This document shows, piece by piece, positions 1 to 12,000 of a DNA stretch of 64,000 nt. This DNA comes from Azadirachta indica (lineage: Eukaryota > Streptophyta > Magnoliopsida > Sapindales > Meliaceae): the NCBI GenBank assembly GCA_022749755.1, contig CM040452.1, positions 8,760,350 to 8,824,349 on the forward strand, written 5' to 3'. Position 1 is the stretch's first letter. Each line of letters begins with the position of its first letter. The translations under genes and the position numbers were made by a program. The notes beneath the pieces were generated by a model, which saw nothing but the letters and a program-made list of their open reading frames with translations, had not been told where the DNA came from and did no database searches.

Positions 1-770
1 TATTTAAATAAAATTATATTAATACAATTTTATAATAGTTTCAAAAGTATTAAACTTAATATAAATCTTTTAAAATATTAAATTTCATTGAATTGATTAC
101 ATATTTAAAGATTTAATTAAAATTAACTTTTACAATTATCAATTTTTAATTTTTCATCAAATCTCATAACATGAAACAAATTGTTTTATATCTTTTCAAT
201 AGTTGTAAATTAATTTTTTATACGTGAAATACCATTTCATATTCAAAATAATACAATGAAAATAGATACTTGATTTTTTTCATAATTGATAAATAAAATT
301 GATAAAAAGTTAGAGAAAATATATTAAATTAATCTTAAAGTTTAATATTTCTTACTTTCTTAATAATTTTGCAGAAAAATATTTTCTTTGACAAATAAAA
401 AATATGAAAAGAAAATAAAACCTTTGACAATTTCTTATTTTATAAATCTCATAATATTATGTTAAAATAAATTAATTCATTAATTATAAATTGATTTTTT
501 TTACATTAATTGATTATTTTTATTTTATTAAAATTTTTTGTTCCAAATCTAATTATTAAAATTATTGAATTTTTTAATTGTTGATTATTTCAGTAAATTT
601 TTTATTAAGAAAATAAATTTAAATAATTTCAAAATTAATTAAATTGTAAAATTGTAAAAAATTAAAGGATTTAATTGATTAAATTAAAAAATATAATTTT
701 TTTTAAAAGACTTGATTGAGTAAAATAAAAAATGAAAAACGTTTCTAATTATTTATTAAATAAAATAGAT
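1..770. other. AT-rich DNA without recognisable gene
   Basis: Very AT-rich sequence on both strands with stop codons in every frame and no motif I recognise. No coding region, RNA gene or clear transposon end is visible. Confidence 0.6.
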
Positions 771-809
771 TCAATTATAATTAGTCAAATAGAAAAAAAA
801 TAAAAATAT

Positions 810-970
810 GCGGGAAACGGGAACAGGCCAGGGAAAGAAACCTATCCCCGTCCCCAGCCCCATTTTAAAACAGGCATAGGTTTTCATCCCCATTTCTGTC
901 CCAGTCCCTGTTTGAGCCCAAAAAAGCATCACCATTCCTAGTCCAAACGGGTGAGCCTTTGCGAGAAAAA
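810..970. repeat. G/C-run repeat resembling hAT-type element interior
   Basis: An isolated patch of short GGGA/CCCC runs sits in otherwise AT-rich DNA. The style resembles the G-rich interior of the element at 52,240-52,888 and of other plant hAT-like non-autonomous elements. I could not find matching ends or a target duplication, so assignment is tentative. The short open frames over it on the minus strand carry no family signature and look spurious. Confidence 0.35.
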
Positions 971-999
971 TCGCCATCCTTAAATACTAGTATACTGTT

Positions 1000-2640
1000 T
1001 GACCAGCAGCTTCTGACTGCACCAGCCAGCGTCAGCAGCAGTAGAAATCTATCGGCAAGCATAATAACAGCTCAACCAATTCAGTAGCGGATAAAGCAGC
1101 AGCAATAGCGCCAGAGTAGTAACTCCACAGCATCTGTATGCAGCAAGCAGTGGTAGGAGACAGCCGATTGGCAAAACAAAGCAGTAGTTAGCCCAAAATC
1201 ACTGTCCAACGGCAGAGAAGGCAAAATCTCCATATCATATAACTTGGAACAGCCATGGTAAACTTTCTCTGCAACCAGTCCAACCATATCAAAGCAACTT
1301 TAAAATAAAAATTTATCATAATTTCATTAATTCAAACTAAAAAATAAGCCATCACTGTCGATTTTGCTCCTAAAAAAATATTATTTAACACTGCAAAATG
1401 AAAAAATCAACATATATCTACCATTTTTAATACAGAAAAAATCCCAAACAATTAATCAGGGAAAAAAATTACAAGAATGTTTTAACTTCAATGTCAAATT
1501 GAGCAATCTATGGGCTCCCACAGCCTTAATGCTTCAGTCTCAATCTCCTTAGGTTGGATCGGTCCTTGAATAAAAAAATTTACAAGAAAAAAATTACAGA
1601 AGAAAAGAGAAATAAACCCAAATTAGGTTATTCATTTCTCAACCAAATTAATCAAGCAAAGAAATTTTTACTGGTATAAGGAAAAAAATTTAACAAAAAC
1701 CTACACCAACACTTAATCCAATTAACAAGCAAAGTAAAATTTAAAAGAACATATAATCTAATTAACAAGCAAAGTAAAATTCAAAAGTACATATATATTC
1801 GAAGTTGTTTCCTTTAATTTTCTTTTTCAAAATTCTCCTTAAATGTCCTCAAATAAATTGAGATTGATGAGGGAGAGTTTGCTGGAGCCAGAAGAGATAA
1901 TAGAGAAGGCGATGGTGGGGAGTTGATAGTATTAAGAGACGACGTAGCTATTGGTGGAATCTTCAAAGCTACTGCCGCTAGCAGATTTGTCTAAGGAGAA
2001 GGCACGGTAGATGCGATTCTGTGCAAGTAATTATTGGTGCAGTTGTCATGACTGTTGGTGTGTGAGAACAGCGAACACAACCTAACTATCAATGTGAGTA
2101 GCTGGAAGAGCGTGGGAGTAGGGGTAGCCACGTTTCGATCCTGTCCGAGTTTTAAAAAAAAGGACTGGAACCAAAAAAATTAAGTTTTCAATTTTAGGAT
2201 CAAATCGGACCAGATAGGTAAAGAGAATCGGATCAAACCAGACCTAATATATAAAGAAACTAAATTAAATTAAATTATAATTTTTTAAAAATTTTCAAAA
2301 TGTTTTTGGTTATAAAAATGTTGTCGTTTTTCCTTAACTCATCAAAATGATAGAGTTTTCATTGAAAAAAATGAAAAAATAATAAATTTGATTCAGTTTA
2401 AATTTTCAGTTTAAAAGCAAAATTAGACTGAAAATTTTAAAATTTTAAATGTAAGAATCGAAATCGAACCGAATTGTATAAAGAACCAAACCAAACCTGT
2501 CAATTTTGATCCGATTTTGGTCGAGTCTAATTCGGTTTGATTTTTTTGCTCATCTCTAAGTGTGAGGGTGGTGCAGCTGAGAAGGGGTTGTTGGAAAAAA
2601 GGGTAAGGGGGAGTGTGGCTATTTATTAATTTGGGAATTT
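1000..2640. other. less AT-rich stretch of unknown origin, split by a hAT-like element
   Basis: Base composition is closer to exon-like than its surroundings at 1,000-1,300 and 1,850-2,110, resuming at 2,559-2,640. No frame stays open beyond about 70 codons and no protein family is recognisable. It could be a decayed gene, an untranslated exon or a captured gene piece in a transposon. The 440-bp element at 2,119-2,558 interrupts it. Confidence 0.35.
2119..2558. mobile_element. non-autonomous hAT-like element, 440 bp
   Basis: The left end reads TAGGGGTAGCCACG and the right end, read inward on the other strand, TAGAGATGAGCAAA. These are imperfect terminal inverted repeats of the TAGGGRTG style common in plant hAT elements. 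The flanking octamers CGTGGGAG (2,111-2,118) and AGTGTGAG (2,559-2,566) agree at 6 of 8 positions, fitting a decayed 8-bp target duplication. The interior contains repeated AACCGAA-like words and no coding capacity. Confidence 0.55.
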
Positions 2641-3480
2641 AGGATTTTCAAATAAACTATTTATAAATTAATTTATATAAATAATTTTAATAAAAATATT
2701 TAAAAATTAATTTATAAGTACTTATTATAATATTTATCCTAATTTGCAAATTTAACATCATCTTAGTATAAATTATTTTTTTTATTTATAATTAATAGTA
2801 TAATGTTTATTTTTATTTATTAATTCAAAATAATCTTATTTTTAAAAATATTTGTTATTATATTTGTCATAATTTCTATTTTTTTATAAAATATACTTTT
2901 CATATATATTTATATTCTATATTCATTTATTAATTATAATTTATTTTGTATTTCATACTATTATTTATATAATTAATCATATTTATTTTGATGATTATAA
3001 TCTTTATTATACCAAAAAATATTATTGACGCAATTATATTTTTTTATTTTTAAATTGTTTTAATAAAAAAATAACTATCAAACTGAACAAAACAATCACA
3101 ACAACAGTTTACGTGATCGAGTTCTTTATTCACTTTGTATAAGATAAATTTAGTTTGTAATATGCGAGTTAATTATTTAATAAATTTTATAATTAATTTT
3201 TATGATTAAACTAAAGGGTATTGTAATTTATAATATTTTTTAATACTTTTTTTTATATTTATCTTTATTATTTCTATTTTTTAATTTCTAGTTTACGATT
3301 ATAAATTATTAAACATATTGATGTGTAAAAATAAAATCAAAATAATAAATTATATTTAAAATTAAATTTAGTACATAATTAGAATTTTTGTTAAGAAATA
3401 TATCTAATTTTTAAACAAAGAGTACTTTTGTCAAAAATAAGATGAATTTTTATTCCTCGATAATTCTTTGTTCAACAAGT
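2641..3480. other. AT-rich intergenic DNA
   Basis: Homopolymer-rich AT sequence with no open frame of note, no repeat ends and no RNA gene that I can recognise. Confidence 0.5.
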
Positions 3481-3659
3481 AAAAGGAATATTATTACTTT
3501 CTTTTCCTATCCTTTTCCTATTCCTTTCCGTTTCTCTTTCACCTTTTTTTTAATGCCTTTCTATTCTTCAAACTAAATATAGTTTTAATGTAAAATAGCT
3601 TTAATTTATAAAAATTAATATCTTTTATTGTAAATTTTTATAAATTTTCATAAATTTAT

Positions 3660-3900
3660 ATTTTTAAAGATAGACATTCACAAGAGAGAAGAGACTATAT
3701 ATATATAATTAACTTAAAAAAAAAGTTTATAAATACAAACTCGTAATAATTTGAAGGATAATTTTTCTATATATATATAATGGATAATGATCAATAATCT
3801 CTTAAATTATGCCATTTATAAACCAAGTAATCTTGACCCTTTTAACGAATAATTAAAGTCATATAATTAACATACATGTTGATATAAACTCAAATGTTTG
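3660..3900. repeat. upstream half of duplicated FAR 5' module, copy 1
   Basis: This stretch shares a run of words with 5,590-5,800 and 8,650-8,770: a CACAAGAGAGAAGA-like core, then a (TA)n run, then a segment ending near ACCAAGTAATCTTGA. In the third copy the same segment lies a few hundred bases before the start codon of the intact plus-strand FAR gene. The simplest reading is tandem duplication of the FAR 5' flank. Confidence 0.55.
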
Positions 3901-3929
3901 AAAGTATTTATAAAATTTATGGCGCATAT

Positions 3930-4235
3930 TTGATAACTAATACAGTATTATTATGTGTATATAAATATATTGTATGAGTTTGTTTTTTGTATGGGTTTGA
4001 CTCGACTAGAATGTGACCCGACTAGAATGTGACCCGAATTCAATCCAAAACCCAGAATATATATTCGGGCATTTAGGGCAAATATTATACTGTATATCTT
4101 CTATATTCTTGAGTGAAATTTGTCTCCCTCTCCCGTGGTTTTTCCTCTGAAGTATTTCAAAAATTTTCTACATAAATCTGGTATTATTTTTGATTTCTTG
4201 TGTTTTCTATTGCTTAATTTACTTGATTTTGTATA
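3930..4235 (+). mobile_element. copia-type LTR fragment (3' part)
   Basis: It aligns by eye to 38,800-39,065, which lies just after a copia reverse-transcriptase/RNase H region and is therefore an LTR. Shared landmarks are a GACCCGAATT-type segment, ATATATATTCGGGC, GGCAAATATTATACTG and a TTTTCCTCTGAA...ACATAAAT run near the end. No internal retroelement sequence adjoins it, so it is a truncated or solo LTR remnant. It carries a 17-bp tandem duplication of a GACTAGAATGTGACCCG unit near 4,008-4,035. Confidence 0.55.
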
Positions 4236-4529
4236 AAAGTATTTAAATTTAATGATTTAAAAGTGATACAAAAATCGAATAAAGTTATTAGGTTGTTAAC
4301 GCTTTCCCTGAGAATGATTACAAAAATTAACAAAAGACCATAATTTTGATTATTATACAAAAAAATTGACTGCAAAACAATAATTTATGACGTATAACAA
4401 AAAAAATTTAAATATTATAACAAAAAAATATAATAAAAATTACACAAAGCCATTCAATACACCACGATGATGAAAATCCTGACGAAGACTGCAAAAATTT
4501 TTAATATGTACAATCAAAAATATTATTAA

Positions 4530-4915
4530 TGCGTAGTAGGGCTTTTTCGTACAAGGTTGATGTGAATGGTCTCTTTCTATTTATTGACCGCCAAACCATT
4601 AAATTTATTATATCATGACGGCCAGAAAAAAAAAGGTAAACAATTTTTTTAATTTTATTAAAAAAAATTAAGGTCGTTTTCTTCAGTCACCGACTTTTTT
4701 GACTTTTTGAGTATATGTCAGTAGGTATACGTCACGGGAGATGAAGAAAGTGTGAATATTGACAAATAAAGTGACACAAGAACTAATTTTTTTCATTATA
4801 ATAATTATTTTAAATTAAATACATATCATATAAATGTAAGAAGCGACAGAAACACATGCAAATTAGCAAAGCAAGTCAATAGAGTGAGATTTAGAGGAAG
4901 TTAATTTGTGCAGAC
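4530..4915 (+). repeat. duplicated FAR promoter module, copy 1
   Basis: Contains the ordered landmarks TTTCTATTTATTGACCGCC, AAATTAAGGTCGTTTTCTTC, AGTCACCGA, GTAGGTATACGTCAC, GATGAAGAAAGTGTGAATAT and ACACATGCAAATTAG. The same order recurs at 5,155-5,430 and 7,200-7,500, and in shortened form at 8,770-8,960 immediately before the intact FAR gene. No FAR coding sequence follows this copy. Confidence 0.6.
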
Positions 4916-5154
4916 TTCTTTCAATTAACTTTAAAAATAAGATTGTCAACGCATAAAAATTTTCTTCTTTCTCATAGTTAAATTAATTATTGATCAAATT
5001 AGTTAACTATAGTTTTAATTATATAAATATATGTTAATATACGTGTAATTAATATATAATTAAATATTACTTTTTTGAAAATATTTTAATAAAAAATAAA
5101 TATTTAAAACTTGTTTTAATAAAAATACAGCTATTTATAAAGTGTTTAAATAAA

Positions 5155-5430
5155 TATTATTAATGCATAGTGGGGCTACTTCGTGGTAGATATGAATGGT
5201 CCCTTTCTATTTATTGACCGCCAAACCATTAAATTTATTATATCCTGATGGCCCAAAAAAGGTATCAACAATTTTTTAATTTTATTAAAAAAAAGAAATT
5301 AAGGTCGTTTTATTCAGTCACCGATCTTTTTGATTTTTTGAGTATACGTCAGTAGGTATACATCACATTGATGAAGAAAGTGTAAATATTGACAAATAGA
5401 GTGATACATGAACTAATTTTTGTTTTTATG
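5155..5430 (+). repeat. duplicated FAR promoter module, copy 2
   Basis: Second copy of the module. It keeps ATTTATTGACCGCC, AATTAAGGTCGTTTTATTC, AGTCACCGA, GTAGGTATACATCAC and ATTGACAAATAGAGTGATAC. It is followed by an upstream-type segment (5,430-5,800) that recurs at 8,450-8,770, so head-to-tail duplication is likely. Confidence 0.6.
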
Positions 5431-5589
5431 GGGAAAGTCATAATTCCTGTGTCATGGTTGAGCAATCATAATTCCTACTTCAATGTGTGAGTTTTATATT
5501 CTCCTTTCCTTTCCTTTCCTTTTCTGGTTCCTTTTCTTAATTTATAAAAATTAATATATCTTTATGGTGAGCTTATGTAATTTTTCATA

Positions 5590-5800
5590 GATTTATATTT
5601 TAAGCAATACATACATTCACAAGAGAGAAGAGACTATATATATATATATAATTTAACTTCAAAAAAAAAATTATAAACACAAATTGGCACTAATTTTGAA
5701 TGATAATTTAAATTTACACTATTTTATAGATCAATTAATCTAGAGACTTTAATAATTGATAATAAATCTAATACCTGTAATTATTGAATAATTAAAGTAT
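5590..5800 (+). repeat. upstream half of duplicated FAR 5' module, copy 2
   Basis: Shares the CACAAGAGAGAAGAGACTATATA core and following segments with 3,660-3,900 and, more weakly, 8,650-8,770. The preceding 5,435-5,510 (paired ATCATAATTCCT words) matches 8,460-8,525. No coding sequence. Confidence 0.5.
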
Positions 5801-7195
5801 CAGAATTAATATACAGAAGATGTAACTCAAGTATTAAAACTTATTTAAATTCAATAATTTAAAAGGCATAAAAGGGTTGGGTAAAAGCTAACACCCTATT
5901 GATTCTTTTCTTAACAGTGATTGCAAAAGTTAACAAACAACAATGATCTTTGATTTGTTTCTAGGAATGACTGCAAAAAACTTTTAAGACATATAACAAA
6001 ATTTTTAAGTATTGTAATAAAAAATAAAAAAATACAGAATATCACTTAGTGTTTGTTTAATTTGGTTTTTTCATGAACGAAAAAAGCTTTTTAATGATAA
6101 AAACTCTTTTTAAATTTTTAGGTGTCGTTCGATTGTCACTGAAAAAAAATTTTTTAAAAATTAAAAAAGTTATTTTGTTTCTACGGGAAGAAATTCAAAA
6201 TTTATAATTTTGATATTAGAACTTCTTTAACTTTTTTAAAAGATTGAATTGTCTAAAATACCATTATTTTATTTTAATAAATTTATGTTATTTTTTTCTT
6301 AAAATATAACATTAAAGATTCGTCTATTAAAGTAATTATTCAAATTTTCTTAAAAGTTATTTGTAACAACTAAATGAACAATAAATTTTTGTAAAAAATA
6401 CTATTTACAAAAAAATTTATGAGAAAAAAGTCTATTCTAAAAAATTTTATTTGAAAAATTATACTAAATAAATCATTAATATATCACAATGATAAAAATA
6501 CTGATGAAGGATTTATTTGTTTTCTGTATTGAATAAAGTTTAAATAAAATTATTCAAGCATTTAAGAGATGTTTAGTTATTAACTTATATATAAAAAACT
6601 TACTAAAAATTTATGAATACAATTAAGTTAAAAATTTTAATTTAAATTTCTGAATAACAGAGTTTTGTAAATTAATTAAATATTTTATTTATTAATAATT
6701 TCCTTAGTGTATTATTATATTTTCTAACGCTTCAATTTTACATCTTAACTAATATTTTTTGTTTGTATACCATCTCTCTCTATTTTTATGAAACTTGGAA
6801 CAATATTTAACATAATTTATCTTTTTTATTTGTTTTATCATTGAATTTTATATCATTTAAATTATTAAATCATAATTTTTGTAACTCATAATGCAAAATA
6901 AAGTCATATACCATATGAAAAAACAACCTACATATAAATATATTTTCTTAAAAGTTATTCAATTTATGAACTATTATATGAATATACTGAAATTTTTTAA
7001 TAAAATATAAATATAGATATATGTAATACTTAACAATAGTATATATGTTGACATATTAATTTTAAATTTTTTATTTTTATAAAAAAAATAACTTAATATT
7101 TATATTCAAATATTTAATGTAAAAAATAAATATATTAATCAAATTCAAATTTCAGTTACAATAGACTTCAGATAAAAAAAAATAAACACTACCGA
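5801..7195. other. AT-rich DNA between promoter modules
   Basis: No gene. A segment at about 6,050-6,480 begins with AGTGTTTGTTTAATTTGG and has poly-T/poly-A rich arms in opposite orientation, which suggests an old MITE, but ends and target duplication are not clear. The rest is plain AT-rich sequence. Confidence 0.4.
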
Positions 7196-7199
7196 AAGC

Positions 7200-7500
7200 C
7201 ATAAAATTTATTAATGCGGGCTAGAGTTTAGTAGTTGCCAAATCGTTAAATTTGTTTTCAGCCATCGTCACATGCACTCTTCTGCATATATTGTATAGGT
7301 AGGTAGGTATATATATACATCATAAAGAGATGTAGAAGGTGTGAATATTGACAGATAAAGTGATATATGGATTTTTTTTTTTTTCATTGTAGTAATTACT
7401 TGGTTAAAATTTAAATTACGTGTTATATAACTGTATGAAGCAGCAGAAACACATGCAAATTAGGAAAGCAAGTAAATAGACTGAGATTTAGAGAAAGTTT
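7200..7500 (+). repeat. duplicated FAR promoter module, copy 3
   Basis: Third module copy, with the AACACATGCAAATTAG and GTGAATATTGACA landmarks and a tandem GTAGGTAGGTAGG variant of the GTAGGTAT element. A scrap of FAR exon 3 lies about 180 bp downstream, so this module once drove a FAR gene now almost completely lost. Confidence 0.6.
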
Positions 7501-7679
7501 ATGGAAACTCTTTTAAATTTATGTTTTAAAAGATAGGAACGTCCACAAATAAAAATTTCTCTATACGTACTTGTATACCCATATTTGTGGTATAATAATA
7601 CAATTTCTTTATTCTTTTTATTACAATTTTAATTAAAATATTACACATCTCAAAATTTTTATTGAACAGATATGTGATG

Positions 7680-7880
7680 TAGGGTTGGTAGTTAATTTTG
7701 CTGCAACAACGACCTTTGTACTAGGAAAGTAATATAGTCAATGATAATGAGTAAAATATTGACAATTAATTGTTATTCAATTCATTATCATTGAGTATAT
7801 TACTTTCCTAACGCTTTGATGAACAGTATAGTACATTAGTTTCAAGACTAATTACTTCTATTTTATTTCACTTGCATGTG
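7680..7880 (+). pseudogene. FAR exon 3 relic (type A)
   Basis: The sequence reads as the end of FAR exon 3 and the start of intron 3. A segment coding for [10 protein letters not shown] is followed, after a 100-bp interruption, by the TTTGATGAAC exon end and intron sequence like that after 9,702. The interruption is a small hairpin element (7,719-7,813) that puts the frame out of register. No other FAR exon is present nearby, so only this piece of a former gene copy remains. It sits downstream of promoter module copy 3. Confidence 0.75.
7719..7813. mobile_element. 95-bp palindromic MITE inside FAR exon relic
   Basis: The insert is almost a full-length hairpin: the left arm TAGGAAAGTAATATA matches the right arm inverted, and the inner arms CAATGATAATGA pair as well. 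The sequence CTTTG occurs immediately before (7,714-7,718) and after (7,814-7,818) it, as a 5-bp target duplication. Removing the insert plus one CTTTG restores exon continuity with the intact gene. No coding capacity. The superfamily is not assigned. Confidence 0.75.
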
Positions 7881-8640
7881 GCTTCCCCGTATCCAGAAAA
7901 TGAAGCAAAAAAGTGAAGTATAGTGATTTAACAAATAGTTTAACAGTAAAGTTTCCAAGATAAAACCTTTTTTAGGTGTGGAGGTACATATTTTTTTAAA
8001 TACAAATGTACAAAGATTTATGATGTATTTGATTGGAGGAATCGAAGGGAGAGAAAAAGAATTTATATAGAAATTCTCGTTCTTATATTTTGTTGGACCA
8101 AAGATCCATGTAGAAATGAGGACTAATGAAATAAATCTGTGTGACTAGATGAACCAGACAAGTGAAGGAAAGAAATTTGTATTATTCAGTAAATAAACAA
8201 GCTTTATTAGAAGCTGAATATAATTTGTTCTGTTAACAACAATTTTTTATATTAAAAAATTCTTAAAAAATCTCAACTGAGCAAGAACGGAACACCGACG
8301 TGCTCCTAAACTTATTCAACAAACAAACCATAAATATTGAATAACTACCTCCTAAATAAATTCAACACTGAAACAAACTTTTGACAATATTTCTTGAACT
8401 AATCCAATAAATTTCACTAATTTGCAGCAAGTTAATTCTCCTTATTCCTTGAAATAGTGAAATCATAATTCCTCTCTTGTGGGTGAGGAATCATGATTCC
8501 TAATTTCAATTGTGTGAGTTTTATATTTTAATCCTCCTGTATACGTATTTATATATATATATTCATTTTTTTTTAATTTATTTTAAATAATTTAATAAAA
8601 TAAAATATTTAAATTTAATTAATTATTTTTTAATAATTTA
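7881..8640. other. intergenic DNA between exon relic and FAR A promoter
   Basis: No gene seen. Only the 8,460-8,525 part is recognisable, through its match to 5,435-5,510 in the duplicated FAR upstream region. Confidence 0.4.
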
Positions 8641-8769
8641 TCAGACATTTATATTTTAAAAGACACAAACATTTACAAGAGGGAAGAATATATATATATA
8701 TATATAATGGATAAATATTAATAGTCTCATAAATTTACATTATTTATAGACCAATTAATCTTCACATTT

Positions 8770-8960
8770 TAATGGTTAACCTAAAATTTATTACGTAAGT
8801 GGTTGATGGCCGAAAAAATAATTTTTTTAATTTTATTTAAAAAGAAAGAAATTAAGGTTGTTTTCTTCAGTCACCAATCCTTGTGAATATATTATATATG
8901 TGGGTAGGTATACATCACAAAGAGATGTAGAAAGTATGTATCCCACCTAAAGCCCACTCT
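8770..8960 (+). promoter_or_regulatory. proximal promoter of FAR A (module copy 4)
   Basis: A shortened copy of the module found three times upstream lies directly before the intact FAR gene. It keeps AAATTAAGGTTGTTTTCTTC, AGTCACCAATC, GTAGGTATACATCAC and AGAGATGTAGAAAGT. Conservation across four copies suggests common descent. Whether these words bind regulators is not shown by the sequence. Confidence 0.55.
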
Positions 8961-8964
8961 CTAC

Positions 8965-8974
8965 CTATATATAT
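8965..8974 (+). promoter_or_regulatory. candidate TATA box of FAR A
   Basis: CTATATATAT lies 120-129 bp before the preferred ATG at 9,094 and 27-36 bp before an in-frame ATG at 9,001. Transcription starting about 30 bp after it would begin at or near 9,001, which argues that 9,094 is the real start codon with a leader of roughly 95 nt. Confidence 0.45.
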
Positions 8975-9093
8975 ACATATACTAGTTCATATTATTAATT
9001 ATGGAATATTTTTTATTTTATTTCTTCAAATTCTTTTGCTCTTTATATATTCCCTCTTCTTTTATTCATAAACACATACACATATATTTCCTA

Positions 9094-12000
9094 ATGGGTT
9101 CATTTAGTTTTCTTCAGTTTATGAAGCAGAAGACTATTTTAGTCACTGGTGCTACTGGCTTTCTAGCAAAGAGTATATATTTCTCTCCCTCTCTCTCTCT
9201 TTCCCTTTTGCTTCTCTCTTTGTTCACTGATATTTTCATGGTGAAATATGTAACAGTTTTTGTGGAGAAGATATTGAGGATTCAGCCAAATGTGAAGAAG
9301 CTCTATCTTCTTATAAGAGCAGAAGATACAGAGTTAGCCACAAAACGCATGCTTAATGAGGTATAAGTACAGTACAAGTAATGAAATTCTAATTATGAAA
9401 TTCTCATTATGCATTATTTCCCATATATGATATATAATAATTTTGGAATAATGATGAATTATAGCATATACTAACATGATTATTCATTAAAATTTAAAGA
9501 TGGTAGAGAAGGAGTTGTTCAAAGTCGTAAGTGATATGTGGAATGACAAGTTAGAGTCTTTTATATCAGAAAAAGTGACTGCAGTACCCGGCAACGTTTC
9601 TGATGAAAACTTGGGAATCAGAGATTATAATTTAAGGGAAGAAATGTGGAAAGCTATAGACTTGGTGGTCAATTTTGCTGCAACAACCACCTTTTATGAA
9701 CGGTACAATACAATAATTTCAAGATCCGTTACTTCTACTTTTTTTCCTTTTGATATTGATCTCCTTGTTTGTTCTTTGGTCAAACTCACCATAATAGGTA
9801 CCATAGGTTTGTTTTAGTTTTTTAACCAAAAATAAACAACATTTTAATTAAAAAAAAAGCAATTGAATTAAGTTGATTATTCAATTTGGTTTTATTTAGG
9901 TTTCTATTTACATTTCAGTTTATATGAGTTTGACTTGAATTTTATAATATTTTGTTTTCATTTTTATTTTAAATAGAAGAAAATTAGATTAAAAACTTTT
10001 ATTTTAAATATTTCTTTAATTTCAGTTCTACTTAATTCAATTTGTAGTTTAATTCAATTAAAAGAAAATTGAACTAACCCTATTAGTTAATAATAGGAGT
10101 GGGCAACAAAAATTGAAAGTCGAAAAATTGAACTGGACTAGACCAAAACCAAAAGGTGATTCAATTTCATATAGTATTTATTTTGAGTTGAACTCGTTTT
10201 CAAATAGTATTGATCTAATTTTGGCTCTACTTAATTTTCAAAAAGTAAAAATTTTTGACTTTATTTCAGTATGCACCAAAAATTTAAACTGGATTAAAAA
10301 GTTTTTTCTTATATTTATTATTAAAACGACAAAATTTTGAGAAGGTTACAAGTGAAATAAAGAAGCAAAAAAATTAAAACTCAAAAAATCAAAATGGACT
10401 TAATCGCAACCTATGAATTCAATTTAGTTCCAATTTGAATTTTTTTTTATATATTTGGTCTGGTTTTGATTTTAATTCCAAAAATGAAAAAATCAAAAAT
10501 TTTTTTGTCTGGTTTGATTTTAAAGAAACTCGAATTAAATCAAATTGTACCCACCCATAGTTTTTAACAAAACAAAAAGATAAACAAAATTAAAAAACAA
10601 CAAAAACAAATTGAACCAACGGATCAATTGGATTTCACTTAATTTAATTTGATTTGGGTTTTTTTGCCTTCCAGTAATCAAGATAAAAATTATTATTAAT
10701 TAGGACAATTTACAATACTCGAGATTAAGAAACGAAGTTATAAACTAAATAATTGTTATGCTCATTTCTCTTATATTTGTTTTAGATATGATGTTGCATT
10801 TGATACCAATACAATGGGAACATTTCATGTACTGAATTTTGCAAAAAGGTGTATTAAAATAAAGATGCTTCTTCATGTATCAACAGGTAAAATTTAACTC
10901 AGCGTGTGTATTATTTTACTTTAACAATATTTTCTTTTAGGCCTCCTTGTCCAATAATTTTCTAATTTTATTTTCTTTCGTTGTTAATTTCATGTTACAG
11001 CTTATGTTTGCGGAGAAAGGTCAGGACTCATATTAGAGGATCCATTTTCTTATGGTGAAACTCTCAGGGAGACTTGTAAATTAGATATTTTCTCAGAAAA
11101 TAAATTGATCAAGGAAAAATTGAATGAATTTCACACTGAAAATGCCAGTGATACAAAAGTTACATCAACCATGAAAGAATTAGGCAAAGAAAGGTTTAAT
11201 TTTGCCTCTATATTTATCGCTTATGGTAAATAATATGTAATTAAATTTCATTTTATCAAATAATATCTATGTTGTCTTGTCAGGGCAAGGTTATATGGAT
11301 GGCCAAATACATACGTTTTTACTAAGGCAATGGGAGAAATGCTCTTAAACTACTATAAAGACAACATCTCGGTTATTATTATACGTCCAACTATGATTAC
11401 CAGTACATTTAAGGAACCATTTTCAGGTTGGATTGAAGGAAATTTGAGGTACGCAATAGAAACTCTTTTGATAATATTAATTAACACTAAACACATATTA
11501 AATAAAGAAATGAACGTATTTATTCGTATATTTAGTTATTTGTTTTAAGAAAAAATAGCCAATATCCCCCTCTAGTTTAGTCTAATTACCTGATATCCCT
11601 ATTATTTAAAAAATTACTCGTTACATCCAACCGTTTATTTAACTAATGAAAAATTCTGTTTTTAAAATTTTTATTAAATTAACTCCTAATCACTTTTTCA
11701 TACAAGAAATGACTTCTGTTGATTGTCAGTGGGCCCCATCAAACATTATTTGAATACATAAAATAAATTACAAATAATTTTTATCAATATTATTTTATTT
11801 TGTAATTTATAAATAAAATAATTTATATAAAATAAATTAACCCCTAGAACACTAACCCTAACCCTTCTTCTTCCAGCAAACTTCTTCTTCTGCTTCCTAG
11901 CCGATTTCTTCTTCTTCCAGCCGATTTCTTCTAACTTTAAGATAATTAAATTAAATTAAATTAAATTAAATAAATGATATAAGCGCTATCTTCTAACACT

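Noticed and set aside
771..1287. Three minus-strand open frames of 65-68 codons
   Set aside because: They overlap a G/C-run repeat and a stretch without any family signal, overlap each other in different frames, and have unusual composition.
9001..9093. In-frame upstream ATG giving FAR A a 31-residue hydrophobic N-terminal extension
   Set aside because: It lies at or before the likely transcription start implied by the TATA box at 8,965, and the extension resembles no FAR start. The ATG at 9,094 gives a family-like N-terminus.
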